Made by a program: the position numbers and the translations under genes. 64,000 bases of DNA from Bacillus chungangensis (GTDB taxonomy: Bacteria; Bacillota; Bacilli; Bacillales; Bacillaceae_C): assembly GCF_030812995.1 (NCBI RefSeq), contig NZ_JAUSTT010000010.1:87665-151664 (forward strand). The letters are read 5' to 3'. Shown here in pieces: positions 26,024-35,209 of this stretch (position 1 is the stretch's first letter; the number at the start of each line of letters is the position of its first letter). The notes under the pieces were generated by a model, which saw only the letters and a list, made by a program, of their open reading frames with translations, made no database searches and was not told the origin of the DNA.

Positions 26024-26266
26024 ATAAAGTGAAATTTCCATCAGTGGGGGTTTTCTCTTATCCCCTATACAAAGGATCTTAAGCTAAAAGCGCGACGTCC
26101 TCGAAAAAGAAGAGCACTTTTTCTTCGTGCGATGCTGGTAGAAGCTTTCCTTATCCTGTTGGCCCGAACCAATCGGACATTTGACTTTCAGTTATCCCCC
26201 CACCTAGCGCTTCTGATTCCTCTTACTCTTGAGGAGGGTCTTACTGCCAGTTAGATGTGGGATAAA
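26024..26266 (-). mobile_element. Dispersed IS200/IS605-like non-autonomous element, copy 5
   Basis: A 243-bp well-kept single-module copy, ATAAAGTGAAATTTCCATCA to CAGTTAGATGTGGGATAAA. The interior includes CCTCGAAAAAGAAGAGCAC, TTTTTCTTCGTGCGATGC, CCCGAACCAATCGGACATTT and GACTTTCAGTTATCCCCC. Its left-end TTTAT pentamer (minus strand) is shared with the T tract of the panBCD terminator. Confidence 0.88.
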
Positions 26267-26298
26267 AAAGAGACTGATTCCTTTTTTGCATCAGTCTC
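26264..26298 (-). terminator. Terminator of panBCD
   Basis: Stem GAGACTGAT / ATCAGTCTC (26270-26298) with an 11-nt loop. It is followed on the minus strand by six T (26269-26264) that run straight into the TTTAT end of element copy 5. Confidence 0.88.
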
Positions 26299-26316
26299 AT
26301 AAAGATTTTTATTTTT

Positions 26317-26700
26317 TTAAATAACCGTTGCTTCTGGCTCTAAAGCAATCATCTTTTTCACACGATTGTTTTGATCCATGAGTGCAATCTTTGGTTGATG
26401 TGCTTTAGCCTTTTCTGCTTCGACTAATGCATAAGAGATGATAATAACAATATCTCCCACCTGTACTAATCTAGCAGCTGCACCATTTAAACAAACAACA
26501 CCACTGCCTCGTTCGCCAGGTATGATATATGTCTCAAAACGGGTACCATTGTTATTATTGACAACTTGTACTTTTTCGTTAGCTGCCATATCCACCGCAT
26601 CTAATATATCTTCATCAATCGTGATGCTGCCAACATAATGCAAGTTCGCTTCTGTTACTGTTGCGCAATGGATTTTGCCATTCATCATCGTTCGAAACAT
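26317..26700 (-). CDS. panD: Aspartate 1-decarboxylase
   Basis: A 127-residue pyruvoyl enzyme that makes beta-alanine from aspartate for pantothenate synthesis. The self-cleavage site is Gly24-Ser25 in [17 protein letters not shown]; Ser25 becomes the pyruvoyl group. Also visible are [19 protein letters not shown] and the conserved [17 protein letters not shown]. Length is normal. AAAAGGAG precedes ATG 26700. It is last in panB-panC-panD, 92 bp after panC. Confidence 0.96.
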   Translation of the reverse strand: MFRTMMNGKIHCATVTEANLHYVGSITIDEDILDAVDMAANEKVQVVNNNNGTRFETYIIPGERGSGVVCLNGAAARLVQVGDIVIIISYALVEAEKAKAHQPKIALMDQNNRVKKMIALEPEATVI

Positions 26701-26792
26701 GTATGTCTCTCCTTTTTGACCAATTTCTCTCTCTTCATAGTATTTGAAAGGTTGTATTATCTTTATTTACAGCAGCAGTTAATTCAGCCTGC

Positions 26793-27641
26793 TTATGGAA
26801 TCTCCAAAATCAAGTTATCGATTAATCGCGCTTTCTTGAACCTGACAGCAATTGCAATCAATATCATTCCGTGAAGAGAAGCCGCTTCTTTCAATGTTGG
26901 GTATTGGTAAATTTCAACATATTCAACTTGTGCATTTGTATGCTTGTTCAAACAATTTTTAACAAGATGGATAATTTGTGCAGGCTTCCTTTCACCTTCT
27001 AAGATTGCCTTTTCGGCCTGCTTTAAGCTCTTGTAAAGTACTGCAGCTTCTTTTCTTTCTGTGTCCGTTAAATATACATTACGTGAGCTCTTCGCCAATC
27101 CATCTGCTTCACGGACTGTTTCGACACCTACTAATTTGATTGGAAAATCTAAATCTTGTATTAATCCATCCACTACAGCCAATTGTTGAGCATCTTTACG
27201 TCCAAAGTAGGCGCGATCAGGCATAATGATATGAAAAAGCTTTGTTAAGACTGTAGCAACACCGTCAAAATGTCCAGGACGGTTATTACCACAAAGAACA
27301 TTTACACGTTGCTCAACTGAAAGCTTAATAGATAACGGATAGGGATACATTTCCTCAACAGATGGAACAAAAAGATAATCTACTTCTGCATCGGCTGCAA
27401 GCTGTTCATCTCTTTTTTGATTTCGAGGATAGGCATCAAAATCTTCTTTCGGCCCAAATTGTAAAGGATTGACAAAAATACTCATGACAACAATGTCATT
27501 TTCTTGACAAGCATGCTTAACGAGAGCAAGATGTCCTTCATGAAGGTAACCCATTGTTGGTACAAAGCCAATTGTTTTTTGCTGTTTTTTTTCAATTTTT
27601 AATAACTGTTGTAATTCCGCCTTTGTTGTTACTACTCGCAT
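26793..27641 (-). CDS. panC: Pantothenate synthetase
   Basis: A 282-residue ATP-dependent ligase joining pantoate and beta-alanine. Signature segments are TIGFVPTMGYLHEGHLALV (HIGH-like motif near 34), VSIFVNPLQFGPKEDFDAYPR, RPGHFDGVATVLTKLF, PDRAYFGRKDAQQL and the KMSKS-like KSSRNVYL. It starts two bases after the panB stop, preceded by GGAGGAG, so the two are translationally linked. Confidence 0.96.
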   Translation of the reverse strand: MRVVTTKAELQQLLKIEKKQQKTIGFVPTMGYLHEGHLALVKHACQENDIVVMSIFVNPLQFGPKEDFDAYPRNQKRDEQLAADAEVDYLFVPSVEEMYPYPLSIKLSVEQRVNVLCGNNRPGHFDGVATVLTKLFHIIMPDRAYFGRKDAQQLAVVDGLIQDLDFPIKLVGVETVREADGLAKSSRNVYLTDTERKEAAVLYKSLKQAEKAILEGERKPAQIIHLVKNCLNKHTNAQVEYVEIYQYPTLKEAASLHGMILIAIAVRFKKARLIDNLILEIP

Positions 27642-27643
27642 TT

Positions 27644-28477
27644 TTATACTCCTCCATAAAGAGCTTGCAGCTCCTCCGTTTTCATCGTAAACGTGTGCTG
27701 CTGCTGTGGAAATTCACCATTTTTTACATCCTGGACATACTGGGAAATTCCTTTCTTTATCTCATCGTTTACTTGAGCATATTGCTTTACAAACTTTGGT
27801 ACTCTCTCTACTCCATAGGAAACTACGTCATGAAAAACAAGTACCTGACCGTCAGTACCTGCACCAGCACCGATTCCAATCGTTGGAATCTTTACTATTT
27901 TGCGAACTTGTTCTGCAAGCTGCCATGGGACGCATTCCAGTACTAAAGCAAATGCGCCTGCTTCTTGGCACTGTAAAGCATCATCTATAAGTGCTTGTGC
28001 TGCAGCCGTAGTTTTTCCTTGTACTTTATAGCCGCCAAGTACACCGACCGATTGTGGTGTTAATCCTAAGTGTCCAACTACAGGGACCCCAGCCGTCGTC
28101 AATGCTTTGATCATCTTATTTACTTCACCGCCGCCTTCTACTTTTACAGCATGAGCGCCGCCTATTTGCATCAGCTTAACAGCTGCTTCCAATGTTTGTT
28201 CTCTACTTAGATGATACGTCATAAATGGCATATCAGTAACAATGAATGTGTCTTTTGCGCCCCTTTTAACGGCTTTAGTATGGTGGATCATGTCATCAAT
28301 CGTCACTGGAATCGTTGATTCATAGCCGAGAACGACCATGCCTAATGAATCGCCAACTAAAATCATGTCCACTCCTGCTTGCTCAGCTAATTTCGCTGTT
28401 GGATAATCGTAAGCTGTAAGCATCGCGATTTTTTCACCAGCTGTTTTCATGTGTATAAAATCCGTTGTTTGCTTCAT
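27644..28477 (-). CDS. panB: 3-methyl-2-oxobutanoate hydroxymethyltransferase
   Basis: A 277-residue TIM-barrel enzyme that adds the hydroxymethyl group from methylene-THF to ketoisovalerate, first step of pantoate synthesis. Motifs: [34 protein letters not shown] (metal-binding D near 43), DMPFMTY, VKVEGG (near 112), LGLTPQSV and [18 protein letters not shown]. The upstream AAAGGGG site is good. A hairpin terminator lies only about 50 bp upstream of the ATG (see 28529-28560), implying leader control or a promoter close to it. Confidence 0.96.
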   Translation of the reverse strand: MKQTTDFIHMKTAGEKIAMLTAYDYPTAKLAEQAGVDMILVGDSLGMVVLGYESTIPVTIDDMIHHTKAVKRGAKDTFIVTDMPFMTYHLSREQTLEAAVKLMQIGGAHAVKVEGGGEVNKMIKALTTAGVPVVGHLGLTPQSVGVLGGYKVQGKTTAAAQALIDDALQCQEAGAFALVLECVPWQLAEQVRKIVKIPTIGIGAGAGTDGQVLVFHDVVSYGVERVPKFVKQYAQVNDEIKKGISQYVQDVKNGEFPQQQHTFTMKTEELQALYGGV

Positions 28478-28528
28478 TTTTTCTTTTCCCCTTTCTTCTT
28501 AGAGGAGACGAAACAAGTACTAAAAGCT

Positions 28529-28560
28529 AAAAAGAGCCCTTCTGAAAAGACAGAAGGACT
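28529..28560 (-). terminator. Terminator-like hairpin in the panB leader
   Basis: On the minus strand AGTCCTTCTG (28560-28551) pairs with CAGAAGGGCT (28544-28535), followed by CTTTTTAGC. It faces panB and ends about 50 bp before its start codon. It could end birA readthrough or act as an attenuator. A small competing hairpin (CCAAA / TTTGG) lies just upstream. No T-box or riboswitch consensus was recognised. Confidence 0.6.
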
Positions 28561-28843
28561 CCAAATAAGCTTTGGATTTAGCATTCGTTTAAATGATCGT
28601 TCAAAAAATTCGGAAAAAAATGTATTGCTCTGACGTATTTTGCACCATTAGTGAGCTATTTTTAACCTTCATTTGAACACATTCATTTTAAGAGTTGTTT
28701 CGGTCCTCTGTCCTAGTCCTTATTTGGATCAAGGCAGATAATGCTTATTCATATGCTGTATTACAGGTGCAGCTCTTTCGATACCGCCCATCAAAAGTAT
28801 ATCAAAAATGCATTCACTTGCCTATCATTTTTTGTTTTATACT

Positions 28844-29141
28844 GTGAACTACTCACCACTTATCGACCTTACGGTCTGATTAAAGTAGGAGCTTCTTGGG
28901 AACTAGCTACTTTTGTTAGCTATCTATATTTACCTAGCTATAAGGGCAGTCCCTGCCCCTAGAGAAAATACCAACTACATGGCTAGTTTCAGCAAGTTCT
29001 TACTTGCATTCACATTCCTGTCATCAACCTTCCATAGTATATAGGTTGATGATAGAACAATATTTTGGCTTACACACGAAAATTCATCTCCCACTTTCAT
29101 TGGGCTATGCCCTTCAATTTAGAAGTGGGAGAATTCTTTTC
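28844..29141 (-). mobile_element. Relic of an IS605-family tnpB element (left-end hairpin, last tnpB codons, right-end RNA region)
   Basis: On the minus strand this opens with a left-end hairpin CTCCCACTT / AAAGTGGGAG (about 29132-29088). A coding fragment DRNVNASKNLLKLAM-stop follows, which is the C-terminal RuvC III segment (usually DRDxNAxxN) of TnpB. Next comes a structured tail with GGGGCAGGGACTGCCC, GAAGCTCCTACTTTAATCAG and GACCGTAAGGTC, ending GTGAGTAGTTCAC at 28844, the typical right end where the TnpB omega-RNA scaffold ends. The transposase and nearly all of tnpB are deleted. The remainder of 28478-29216 holds the panB leader hairpin and nothing else recognisable. Confidence 0.75.
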
Positions 29142-29216
29142 GGAAATCCAGTTAAAACAAATGTTTGAATTTCAACGAGATGATGTTAAATGCAATATGG
29201 CAAAAAGATAACAAAA

Positions 29217-30197
29217 TCACTGAACTTCTATATCTGCTGAATAAATTTCGTGAATCTTTCCATCTTCATCCTCAAGCTTTAAGATGCCATCCTCAGAAAT
29301 CCCTCTGGCAATTCCACTAATACTGCCAGCAATCGTATGCGCGATAATTTTCTTCCCTATAGATACTTCAAAGTTTTCCCATAGTAATTTTAAAGGGGCA
29401 AATCCTTTTTCTATATAAAGCTGATAGTATGCTTCTAATCTTTCAAGGATTGCTTGAACAATTTGCGCCCGTAATTGCTTTTTGCCAGTAGCAATTGCAA
29501 GAGAAGTTGCTGTTGAACGAAGGTTTTTAGGAAAATCTTCTACTGTATGATTTACATTTATTCCTATGCCAATAATAATCGCATTAATTTTATCTGATTC
29601 TGCTTGCAGTTCAGTCAGGATGCCAGTTACTTTCTTGCCATTCAACAAAATATCGTTCGGCCATTTAATTTCTGGCTTTACATAACATGTATCAGCTATT
29701 GCCTGGGCAACAGCTGCAGCCGTAATTAATGTAAATTGGGGCGCTTTAAAAGGTGGTAGATTAGGCCGTAGAATCACACTCATCCAAATGCCTGATGCTT
29801 TAGGAGAATGCCATTGCCTCATCAATCTTCCTCTTCCATGATTCTGTTCTTCAGCAATAACAATTGTCCCTTCTGGAAAGCCATCCTGGGCAAGCTGATG
29901 TGCTACCTTTTGTGTTGAATCAACTGTTTCAACATAATGAATCACTTTCCCAAGTACATTTGTATGTAAGCCAAGCTGGATTTCATTTTCAGTTACTTTA
30001 TCAGTAATTTTATTGATGCGATAGCCTTTTTTTCGAATGGCTTCAATTTCAAATCCTTCCTTGCGAAGCTCCTCCATATGCTTCCATACAGCTGTTCGTG
30101 AACACTGAAGTATATCTGCTAACGCTTGTCCTGATAAAAATTCGCCTTCAGCGGCGGTGAATGCTTCTAACAGTCTTTTTCTAATTGGAGATTGCAT
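29217..30197 (-). CDS. birA: Biotin-protein ligase / biotin operon repressor BirA
   Basis: A 326-residue bifunctional protein. The N-terminal winged helix (FLSGQALADILQCSRTAVWKHMEELRKEGFEIEAIRKKGYRI within about 15-62) binds DNA. The ligase domain has the biotinyl-AMP loop GRGRLMRQWHSP near 125-136, IKWPNDILLNGKKVTGILTE near 183-202 and GIGINVNH. The C-terminal SH3-like domain ends IYSADIEVQ. It biotinylates acetyl-CoA carboxylase and represses biotin genes. ATG 30197 is used; a GTG at 30209 overlaps the AAAGGAG site. The start lies 31 bp inside the end of cca. Confidence 0.93.
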   Translation of the reverse strand: MQSPIRKRLLEAFTAAEGEFLSGQALADILQCSRTAVWKHMEELRKEGFEIEAIRKKGYRINKITDKVTENEIQLGLHTNVLGKVIHYVETVDSTQKVAHQLAQDGFPEGTIVIAEEQNHGRGRLMRQWHSPKASGIWMSVILRPNLPPFKAPQFTLITAAAVAQAIADTCYVKPEIKWPNDILLNGKKVTGILTELQAESDKINAIIIGIGINVNHTVEDFPKNLRSTATSLAIATGKKQLRAQIVQAILERLEAYYQLYIEKGFAPLKLLWENFEVSIGKKIIAHTIAGSISGIARGISEDGILKLEDEDGKIHEIYSADIEVQ

Positions 30198-31375
30198 GTC
30201 TGCACCCACTCCTTTATCGAATCTTTATTATTTTCTAATTGTTTGTGAAGGACAGCGATTTCGATGTGCTGAAGCATGGATTTTAGCCAAGGCCCTCCGC
30301 TTTTACCAAGCCATTTCATTACATCATTTCCTGTCACGGCGAGCTCGTTTCGATCTGTAATGACCATATCCTTAAAGCTTGCTTTCATGTTATTAGCTGT
30401 CTGATCAACTGAATTTCCACTTAAAGTTTGATAAACAATTTCTACATCAATAGCAGTTTCTTCCTTAGCATAATAGAGACTTGTCAGCGACCAATTTTGC
30501 TGCATTCTTTCCTGCAATAATAGCAAAGCACGCACAAGATATTTCACTTTCTTCCCTGGAAGCTTCCATTTCCATAAAAAATCTTGTGCATTTTTTAGTT
30601 CTAGCAAGTACAGGAGCAAAAGCCACATCTGTATTTCATTAAGGGGAGCAAGATTGAGCTGGTAACATTTTTTTATAGCTTCTTCCTTCGTTATCAAGTC
30701 AGGAAGCTGCTGATAAAGTTTGGTCTGAATGAGTAATTCAAACGCCGTTTTTTTATAGACGCCTGCCAGCAACTTGGAAAATTCCATCCCGATTCGTTCA
30801 ACAGCAATATGCTGTAATAATGGTGCGAAGTGAGTTAACGCTGTTTTCGTTTCTTCATGGAGTTGAAATCCTAGCTGACTGACAAAACGAATAGCCCGCA
30901 TCATTCTAAGTGCATCTTCTTGAAATCGCTCTTCGGGGGCGCCGACTGTTTGGATCAGCTTTTGTTGAATTGCCTTATATCCATTGAATGGATCAATAAG
31001 TGTTCCCGTCTTTGTCATAGCAATAGCATTCATCGTGAAATCGCGGCGTTGTAAATCCTCGTGTAAAGACCGTACAAAAGTAACTGATGTAGGCCGACGG
31101 TAATCTTGGTAAGACGATTCTGTTCGAAACGTTGTTGCCTCGTAGCTTTCACCGTCATAGAGAATAAGAATGGTTCCATGTTCAACACCAACATCTACTG
31201 TTTTGGAAAAGATTGCTTTCAATTCACTTGGAAGTGCAGATGTTGCTATATCAACATCTGCAATTGGGCGATTCAATACATAATCTCGAATCGCACCGCC
31301 AACAAAATATGCTTCAAATCCAGCATTTTCTATACGTTCTATAACTGGTATTGCTTTCTTAAATGGTGCTATCAT
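30167..31375 (-). CDS. cca: CCA-adding tRNA nucleotidyltransferase
   Basis: A 402-residue class II enzyme that builds or repairs the tRNA 3' CCA end. Head-domain motifs: EAYFVGGAIRDYVLNRPIADVDIAT (GGxxRD and the DxD metal ligands near 26-43) and RRDFTMNAIA (near 110). The neck motif EERFQEDALRMMRAIRFVSQLGF is near 150-172, including the EDxxR nucleotide template. It follows bshA in the ypjD-birA operon. The C-terminal coding end overlaps the birA start. Confidence 0.95.
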   Translation of the reverse strand: MIAPFKKAIPVIERIENAGFEAYFVGGAIRDYVLNRPIADVDIATSALPSELKAIFSKTVDVGVEHGTILILYDGESYEATTFRTESSYQDYRRPTSVTFVRSLHEDLQRRDFTMNAIAMTKTGTLIDPFNGYKAIQQKLIQTVGAPEERFQEDALRMMRAIRFVSQLGFQLHEETKTALTHFAPLLQHIAVERIGMEFSKLLAGVYKKTAFELLIQTKLYQQLPDLITKEEAIKKCYQLNLAPLNEIQMWLLLLYLLELKNAQDFLWKWKLPGKKVKYLVRALLLLQERMQQNWSLTSLYYAKEETAIDVEIVYQTLSGNSVDQTANNMKASFKDMVITDRNELAVTGNDVMKWLGKSGGPWLKSMLQHIEIAVLHKQLENNKDSIKEWVQTCNLQLEKDC

Positions 31376-31393
31376 AAAGAAACGTCCTTTACA

Positions 31394-32521
31394 TTAATCT
31401 TGCATCACATTATAATAAATGCTTTCGTATTTTCCAACGATTTTTTCGCCGCGAAACCGTTCTTGTACAGTGGCAATTGCGTTTTTAGAAATGGTTTGAA
31501 ATAAGGTGGGCTGTTGAAATAGGATAAGCGCTTTTGCTGCCACTTGCACTACATCACCTAAAGGACAAAGAAAGCCATTATAGCCATCCTCGATCACTTC
31601 AGGTATGCCTCCTACCGTTGTACCAATGCAAGGAACCCCGCATGCCATCGCTTCTAAAGCAGCGAGGCCAAAGCTTTCCTTTTCAGATAAAAGCAGCATT
31701 AAATCACTAATAGAATATAACGCTTCAAGATTATCTTGCTTTCCTAAAAAGAGTACTTTGTCTTGAAGTCCCAGCTTCTTTACTAGTTGGCAAACAATAG
31801 TCATCTCAGGCCCATCCCCTACAAGTAAAAGCCTTGCGGACAACTGTTCGGCAATTAGTGAAAACGCACGCACAACATCTGGTACTCTTTTGACAGAACG
31901 GAAATTAGACACATGAATAATAACCTTCTCGTCGTCTCCAATTTCATATTCCGATTTTAAACGCTGAACATGACGCCGATGATAGACACGTTCATCAACA
32001 AAATTATAGACTGTTTCTATGTTTTTATTTGGTGCAATAAGTGCATGTGTTTGATTAATTAGTGCATTAGACACTGCAGTCACTGCATCAGAATGTTCTA
32101 TCCCAAAACGGATTGCATTTGTTAACGTTGGATCATATCCTAATACTGTAATATCTGTACCGTGGAGAGTTGTAATTATTTTCACCTTCTCTCCCGCCAT
32201 TTGCTTGCCAAGGATTGCACAAATAGCATGCGGCATTGCATAATGGGCATGAAGAATATGTAAATTTTCTCTCTTAATTACCTCTGCAATTTTGCTTGCT
32301 AACGCAATATCATAAGGAGCATATTGAAAAACGGAGTATTGGTTCACTTCCACTTGATGATAAAAAATATTATGATACATCTTATTTAGTCGAAACGGCA
32401 TACTGGATGTAATAAAATGAATATCGTGGCCGCGTTCTGCAAGCATTTTTCCTAGTTCAGTGGCAACAACCCCAGATCCCCCAACGGTAGGATAACATAT
32501 AATCCCAATTCTTAATTTCAT
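31394..32521 (-). CDS. bshA: N-acetyl-alpha-D-glucosaminyl L-malate synthase BshA
   Basis: A 375-residue GT-B retaining glycosyltransferase (GT4) catalysing the first step of bacillithiol synthesis: GlcNAc from UDP-GlcNAc to L-malate. Key pieces are the N-terminal glycine loop [63 protein letters not shown] and the E-x7-E motif [19 protein letters not shown]. Its start overlaps the bshB1 stop by four bases (ATGA), so translation is coupled to the next enzyme of the same pathway. Confidence 0.96.
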   Translation of the reverse strand: MKLRIGIICYPTVGGSGVVATELGKMLAERGHDIHFITSSMPFRLNKMYHNIFYHQVEVNQYSVFQYAPYDIALASKIAEVIKRENLHILHAHYAMPHAICAILGKQMAGEKVKIITTLHGTDITVLGYDPTLTNAIRFGIEHSDAVTAVSNALINQTHALIAPNKNIETVYNFVDERVYHRRHVQRLKSEYEIGDDEKVIIHVSNFRSVKRVPDVVRAFSLIAEQLSARLLLVGDGPEMTIVCQLVKKLGLQDKVLFLGKQDNLEALYSISDLMLLLSEKESFGLAALEAMACGVPCIGTTVGGIPEVIEDGYNGFLCPLGDVVQVAAKALILFQQPTLFQTISKNAIATVQERFRGEKIVGKYESIYYNVMQD

Positions 32522-33225
32522 GTTGACTCTCCTATGAGATTACGCAGCAACAGTGGTTTCTTCGTCTTAAAGCCTTCTGCATACCGCACTCCTACTTCTT
32601 TCCCAAATAAACGTTCACGAGCGGAAACCGCTTCAATATAACCATCGGTTAATGGTGTCGTAACACCGTGTTCTCCGATTGTAAATTGGCTTTCATAAGC
32701 ATGTAAACCGGCAATTTTTTTCTCCATATATGCAGTAATATCGATGACAAAGTCTGGCTGATGAAAGCCGTTAATCATATAATAAAATAAACGCTCGGGC
32801 TTAAAAGCATCAAGTGCGCCCTCTGTCTGATAATGACGAATTCCAGCGTTGAAAAACGCTTCCTCGACTAATCTGCTGCAATTCCCATGATCAGGATGCC
32901 GATCAAGATGGTAAGGTGCAAATACGATTTGAGGCTGATATGTTCGAATAACAGCCGTCACTTCTTTTATAAAAGATTCTTGTAAATATAAACCGCGGTC
33001 AGGAATTGATAAAGAAATTCGTTCTTTAACACCAAGTATTGCGGCCGCTTTTTTTGCTTCTTTTTTCCTTTGTTGAACGGTGCCATTAGAAGATAATTCT
33101 GCTTCTGTTAGGTCGCAAATGATGACAGTCGCACCTTCATCTGTCCATTTCGAAATAGAGCCGCCCATTCCGATTTCAACATCATCTGCATGAGCGCCAA
33201 TTGCAAGTATTCTTGCTGACTTCAC
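32518..33225 (-). CDS. bshB1: Bacillithiol deacetylase BshB1
   Basis: A PIG-L/LmbE-family zinc deacetylase that removes the acetyl group from GlcNAc-malate, second step of bacillithiol synthesis. The zinc and catalytic motif is [14 protein letters not shown] (H-x-D-D) near the N-terminus, with [23 protein letters not shown] giving the third histidine. Other family segments are [18 protein letters not shown] and [13 protein letters not shown] 33225, one base after the mgsA stop, has AAAGGATGG at good spacing; ATG 33234 would directly abut that site. The ATG would add three residues. Confidence 0.92.
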   Translation of the reverse strand: MKSARILAIGAHADDVEIGMGGSISKWTDEGATVIICDLTEAELSSNGTVQQRKKEAKKAAAILGVKERISLSIPDRGLYLQESFIKEVTAVIRTYQPQIVFAPYHLDRHPDHGNCSRLVEEAFFNAGIRHYQTEGALDAFKPERLFYYMINGFHQPDFVIDITAYMEKKIAGLHAYESQFTIGEHGVTTPLTDGYIEAVSARERLFGKEVGVRYAEGFKTKKPLLLRNLIGEST

Positions 33226-33226
33226 T

Positions 33227-33634
33227 TTATCCATCCTTTCTTTGCTGCAGTGTTCTCCAATCAATATCGCCCCGCTCCATGCCCCTTACTAGCACTTCAG
33301 CTGTTCCCATATTTGTCGCTAATGGCACTGAATACACATCGCAAAGACGAAGGAGCGCCGACACATCTGGCTCATGAGGCTGTGCTGTTAAAGGATCACG
33401 GAAAAAGAGCACAAGATCAATAGCATTTTTTGCAATCAATGCACCGATTTCTTGGTCGCCTCCAAGCGGCCCAGATTGAAAGCGATGGACAGGCAAACCT
33501 GTTGCCTCCTGAATCAAGGAGCCAGTTGTTCCTGTAGCATAGAGAGAATGAGCTTGAAAAATATGCTGATAAGCAAGTACGAAACGAATGATATCATCCT
33601 TCTTTTTATCATGGGCAATCAATGCAATATTCAT
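33227..33634 (-). CDS. mgsA: Methylglyoxal synthase
   Basis: A 135-residue enzyme converting dihydroxyacetone phosphate to methylglyoxal and phosphate. Motifs: [12 protein letters not shown] (Asp near 9-11 region), [37 protein letters not shown] containing the phosphate-binding TGTTG and catalytic GPLGGDQ aspartate near 60, and [18 protein letters not shown] with the conserved histidine. ATG 33634 is used rather than the adjacent TTG 33637; GGAGG is 10 bases upstream. It lies between dapB and the bsh genes, the usual bacillus order. Confidence 0.95.
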   Translation of the reverse strand: MNIALIAHDKKKDDIIRFVLAYQHIFQAHSLYATGTTGSLIQEATGLPVHRFQSGPLGGDQEIGALIAKNAIDLVLFFRDPLTAQPHEPDVSALLRLCDVYSVPLATNMGTAEVLVRGMERGDIDWRTLQQRKDG

Positions 33635-33652
33635 CAATCTTTATCCTCCCTG

Positions 33653-34453
33653 TTAATCTAAAATATTTTCTAATCCATAGACAAGCGTATCAAGATGTAA
33701 AACTGTCTCAATGGAGATTTTCACTCCAGACATGAATGATGCTCGGTTAAAGGAATCGTGGCGAATTGTCAGCGTTTGGCCTGGCAAGCCAAATAATACT
33801 TTCTGATGCGCAACAAGTCCTGGCAGCCGAACACTATGAATATGCATGCCATTGTAGTCGGCTCCTCGAGCTCCCGCTAGTGTTTCTTCTTCATCAGGAT
33901 GGCCCTGCTGTTTTTGTTCCCGAACTGCGGCAATCATTTCTGCTGTCTTAACTGCCGTTCCAGAAGGAGCATCTAACTTTTGATCATGGTGCATTTCGAT
34001 AATTTCGACATCTGAAAAATATTTTGCTGCCATTTGGGCAAATTTCATCATTAATACTGCCCCGATTGCAAAGTTAGGCGCAATAATACAGCCGATTTTT
34101 TTCTCATTTGCCAGGTGCTTTAATTCTGCCAACTGTTCCATCGTAAAGCCTGTTGTTCCAACGACAGGCCGCACCCCATTTTCCAGCGCCATTTTTGTAT
34201 GAAAATAGCCGACAGCCGGAGTTGTCAAGTCGACAAAAACATCTGCTTGACTATTATGTATACATGATAAAGCATCTGTGTAAATAGGAACATCAATATG
34301 TGAGAAGCCTTCAATATCAGATAAACTTTTTCCATCATATTTAATGTCCAATACACTGACTAATTCAAAGTTTTCCGTCTCATGAACAAGCTTTACTGCT
34401 TCTCTTCCCATTCTGCCTCGAGCTCCTGCGATTATTACTTTAATTTTTTTCAT
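33653..34453 (-). CDS. dapB: 4-hydroxy-tetrahydrodipicolinate reductase
   Basis: A 266-residue enzyme of the diaminopimelate/lysine pathway, which also feeds dipicolinate for spores. NAD(P)H binding is at [16 protein letters not shown] near residues 7-22. The catalytic segment [23 protein letters not shown] is near 150-172 with paired histidines and lysine, and [16 protein letters not shown] precedes it. Its start overlaps the end of ypjD by 14 bases. GAAGGAGAG is the ribosome site. Confidence 0.96.
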   Translation of the reverse strand: MKKIKVIIAGARGRMGREAVKLVHETENFELVSVLDIKYDGKSLSDIEGFSHIDVPIYTDALSCIHNSQADVFVDLTTPAVGYFHTKMALENGVRPVVGTTGFTMEQLAELKHLANEKKIGCIIAPNFAIGAVLMMKFAQMAAKYFSDVEIIEMHHDQKLDAPSGTAVKTAEMIAAVREQKQQGHPDEEETLAGARGADYNGMHIHSVRLPGLVAHQKVLFGLPGQTLTIRHDSFNRASFMSGVKISIETVLHLDTLVYGLENILD

Positions 34454-34793
34454 GGTGAGTCTCTCCTTCTTTCTTTGTCCAGCGATCTTTATCTCTAGTC
34501 TGAAATTTCTGCATCACCTGCTGGTGGGCATCAGCTAAGTCAATTTGCAGTGAATTGGCCATACAAATGAGGACAAAAAGGAGATCGCCTAGCTCTTCCT
34601 TGATAGTGCCGTCTGCCTCTGTTTTCTTTTTTGGTTTTTCTCCGTAATAATGGTTCACTTCTCTTGCAAGCTCTCCTAACTCTTCTGTTAAACGAGCAGT
34701 CATTGCTAGTGGACTAAAATAACCTTCTTTAAATTGGCTAATATATGCATCCACTTCTTGCTGCATTTGCTGAATCGTTTTTTGTGATCCCAT
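34440..34793 (-). CDS. ypjD: MazG-like nucleotide pyrophosphohydrolase YpjD
   Basis: A 117-residue all-helical protein with the MazG/dUTPase-like metal-binding signature: [19 protein letters not shown] (E-x2-E near 40) and [19 protein letters not shown] (E-x3-D near 65). Members hydrolyse NTPs or dNTPs; the in vivo substrate is not certain. It is the first gene of the long ypjD-dapB-mgsA-bshB1-bshA-cca-birA operon, with AAGGGATG upstream of ATG 34793. Confidence 0.9.
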   Translation of the reverse strand: MGSQKTIQQMQQEVDAYISQFKEGYFSPLAMTARLTEELGELAREVNHYYGEKPKKKTEADGTIKEELGDLLFVLICMANSLQIDLADAHQQVMQKFQTRDKDRWTKKEGETHHEKN

Positions 34794-35083
34794 TGAAACA
34801 TCCCTTCTTTCCTCTTCTTCATGTTAGCTAATTATATTTTTATTTACAAATAATTTTATTTAAAAAAATCAAGCTTTTTGTCTAACCATCAAATTTCTTA
34901 ACAAAATATTATCATAAGATGAAAGGATAGTGTTCAGGTAGCATTTGAATAAATGCATAAAACAATTAAAACCTCAACAGGGATGGCGTTATTTTCCAGT
35001 GTGAGAGCAGCCCTGCAAATTTCATGAAGATTGCGTGAAGCAATTAGTTTATATATAATGATTAAACTAAGCCTCGCATTGTA

Positions 35084-35209
35084 TACGCTTTCTTTATCCT
35101 GCAGCCATCAGACATTTGACTTTCAGTTCAGTCATCCAATACTGGACTTCTTTGCTTCCTTTAAAACTTGAAGTCGGGGTTTAACTCGCTAGTTGATGTA
35201 GGTAATAAA
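35084..35209 (-). mobile_element. Partial dispersed element whose left end abuts the YitT-family gene
   Basis: Left-end half only: CTTTATCCTGCAGCCATCAG, ACATTTGACTTTCAGTTCAG, a degraded hairpin, CTCGCTAGTTGATGTAGGTAATAAA ending at 35209. The next base is the A of the start codon of the downstream gene. Upstream, 34794-35083 shows no gene; it must hold the ypjD operon promoter, where I could not fix a convincing -35. Confidence 0.65.

Noticed and set aside
28478..29216. T-box or riboswitch leader for panB
   Set aside because: No T-box GGGTGGNACCGCG sequence, specifier layout or known riboswitch core was visible; the region is mainly a TnpB element relic plus one terminator hairpin.
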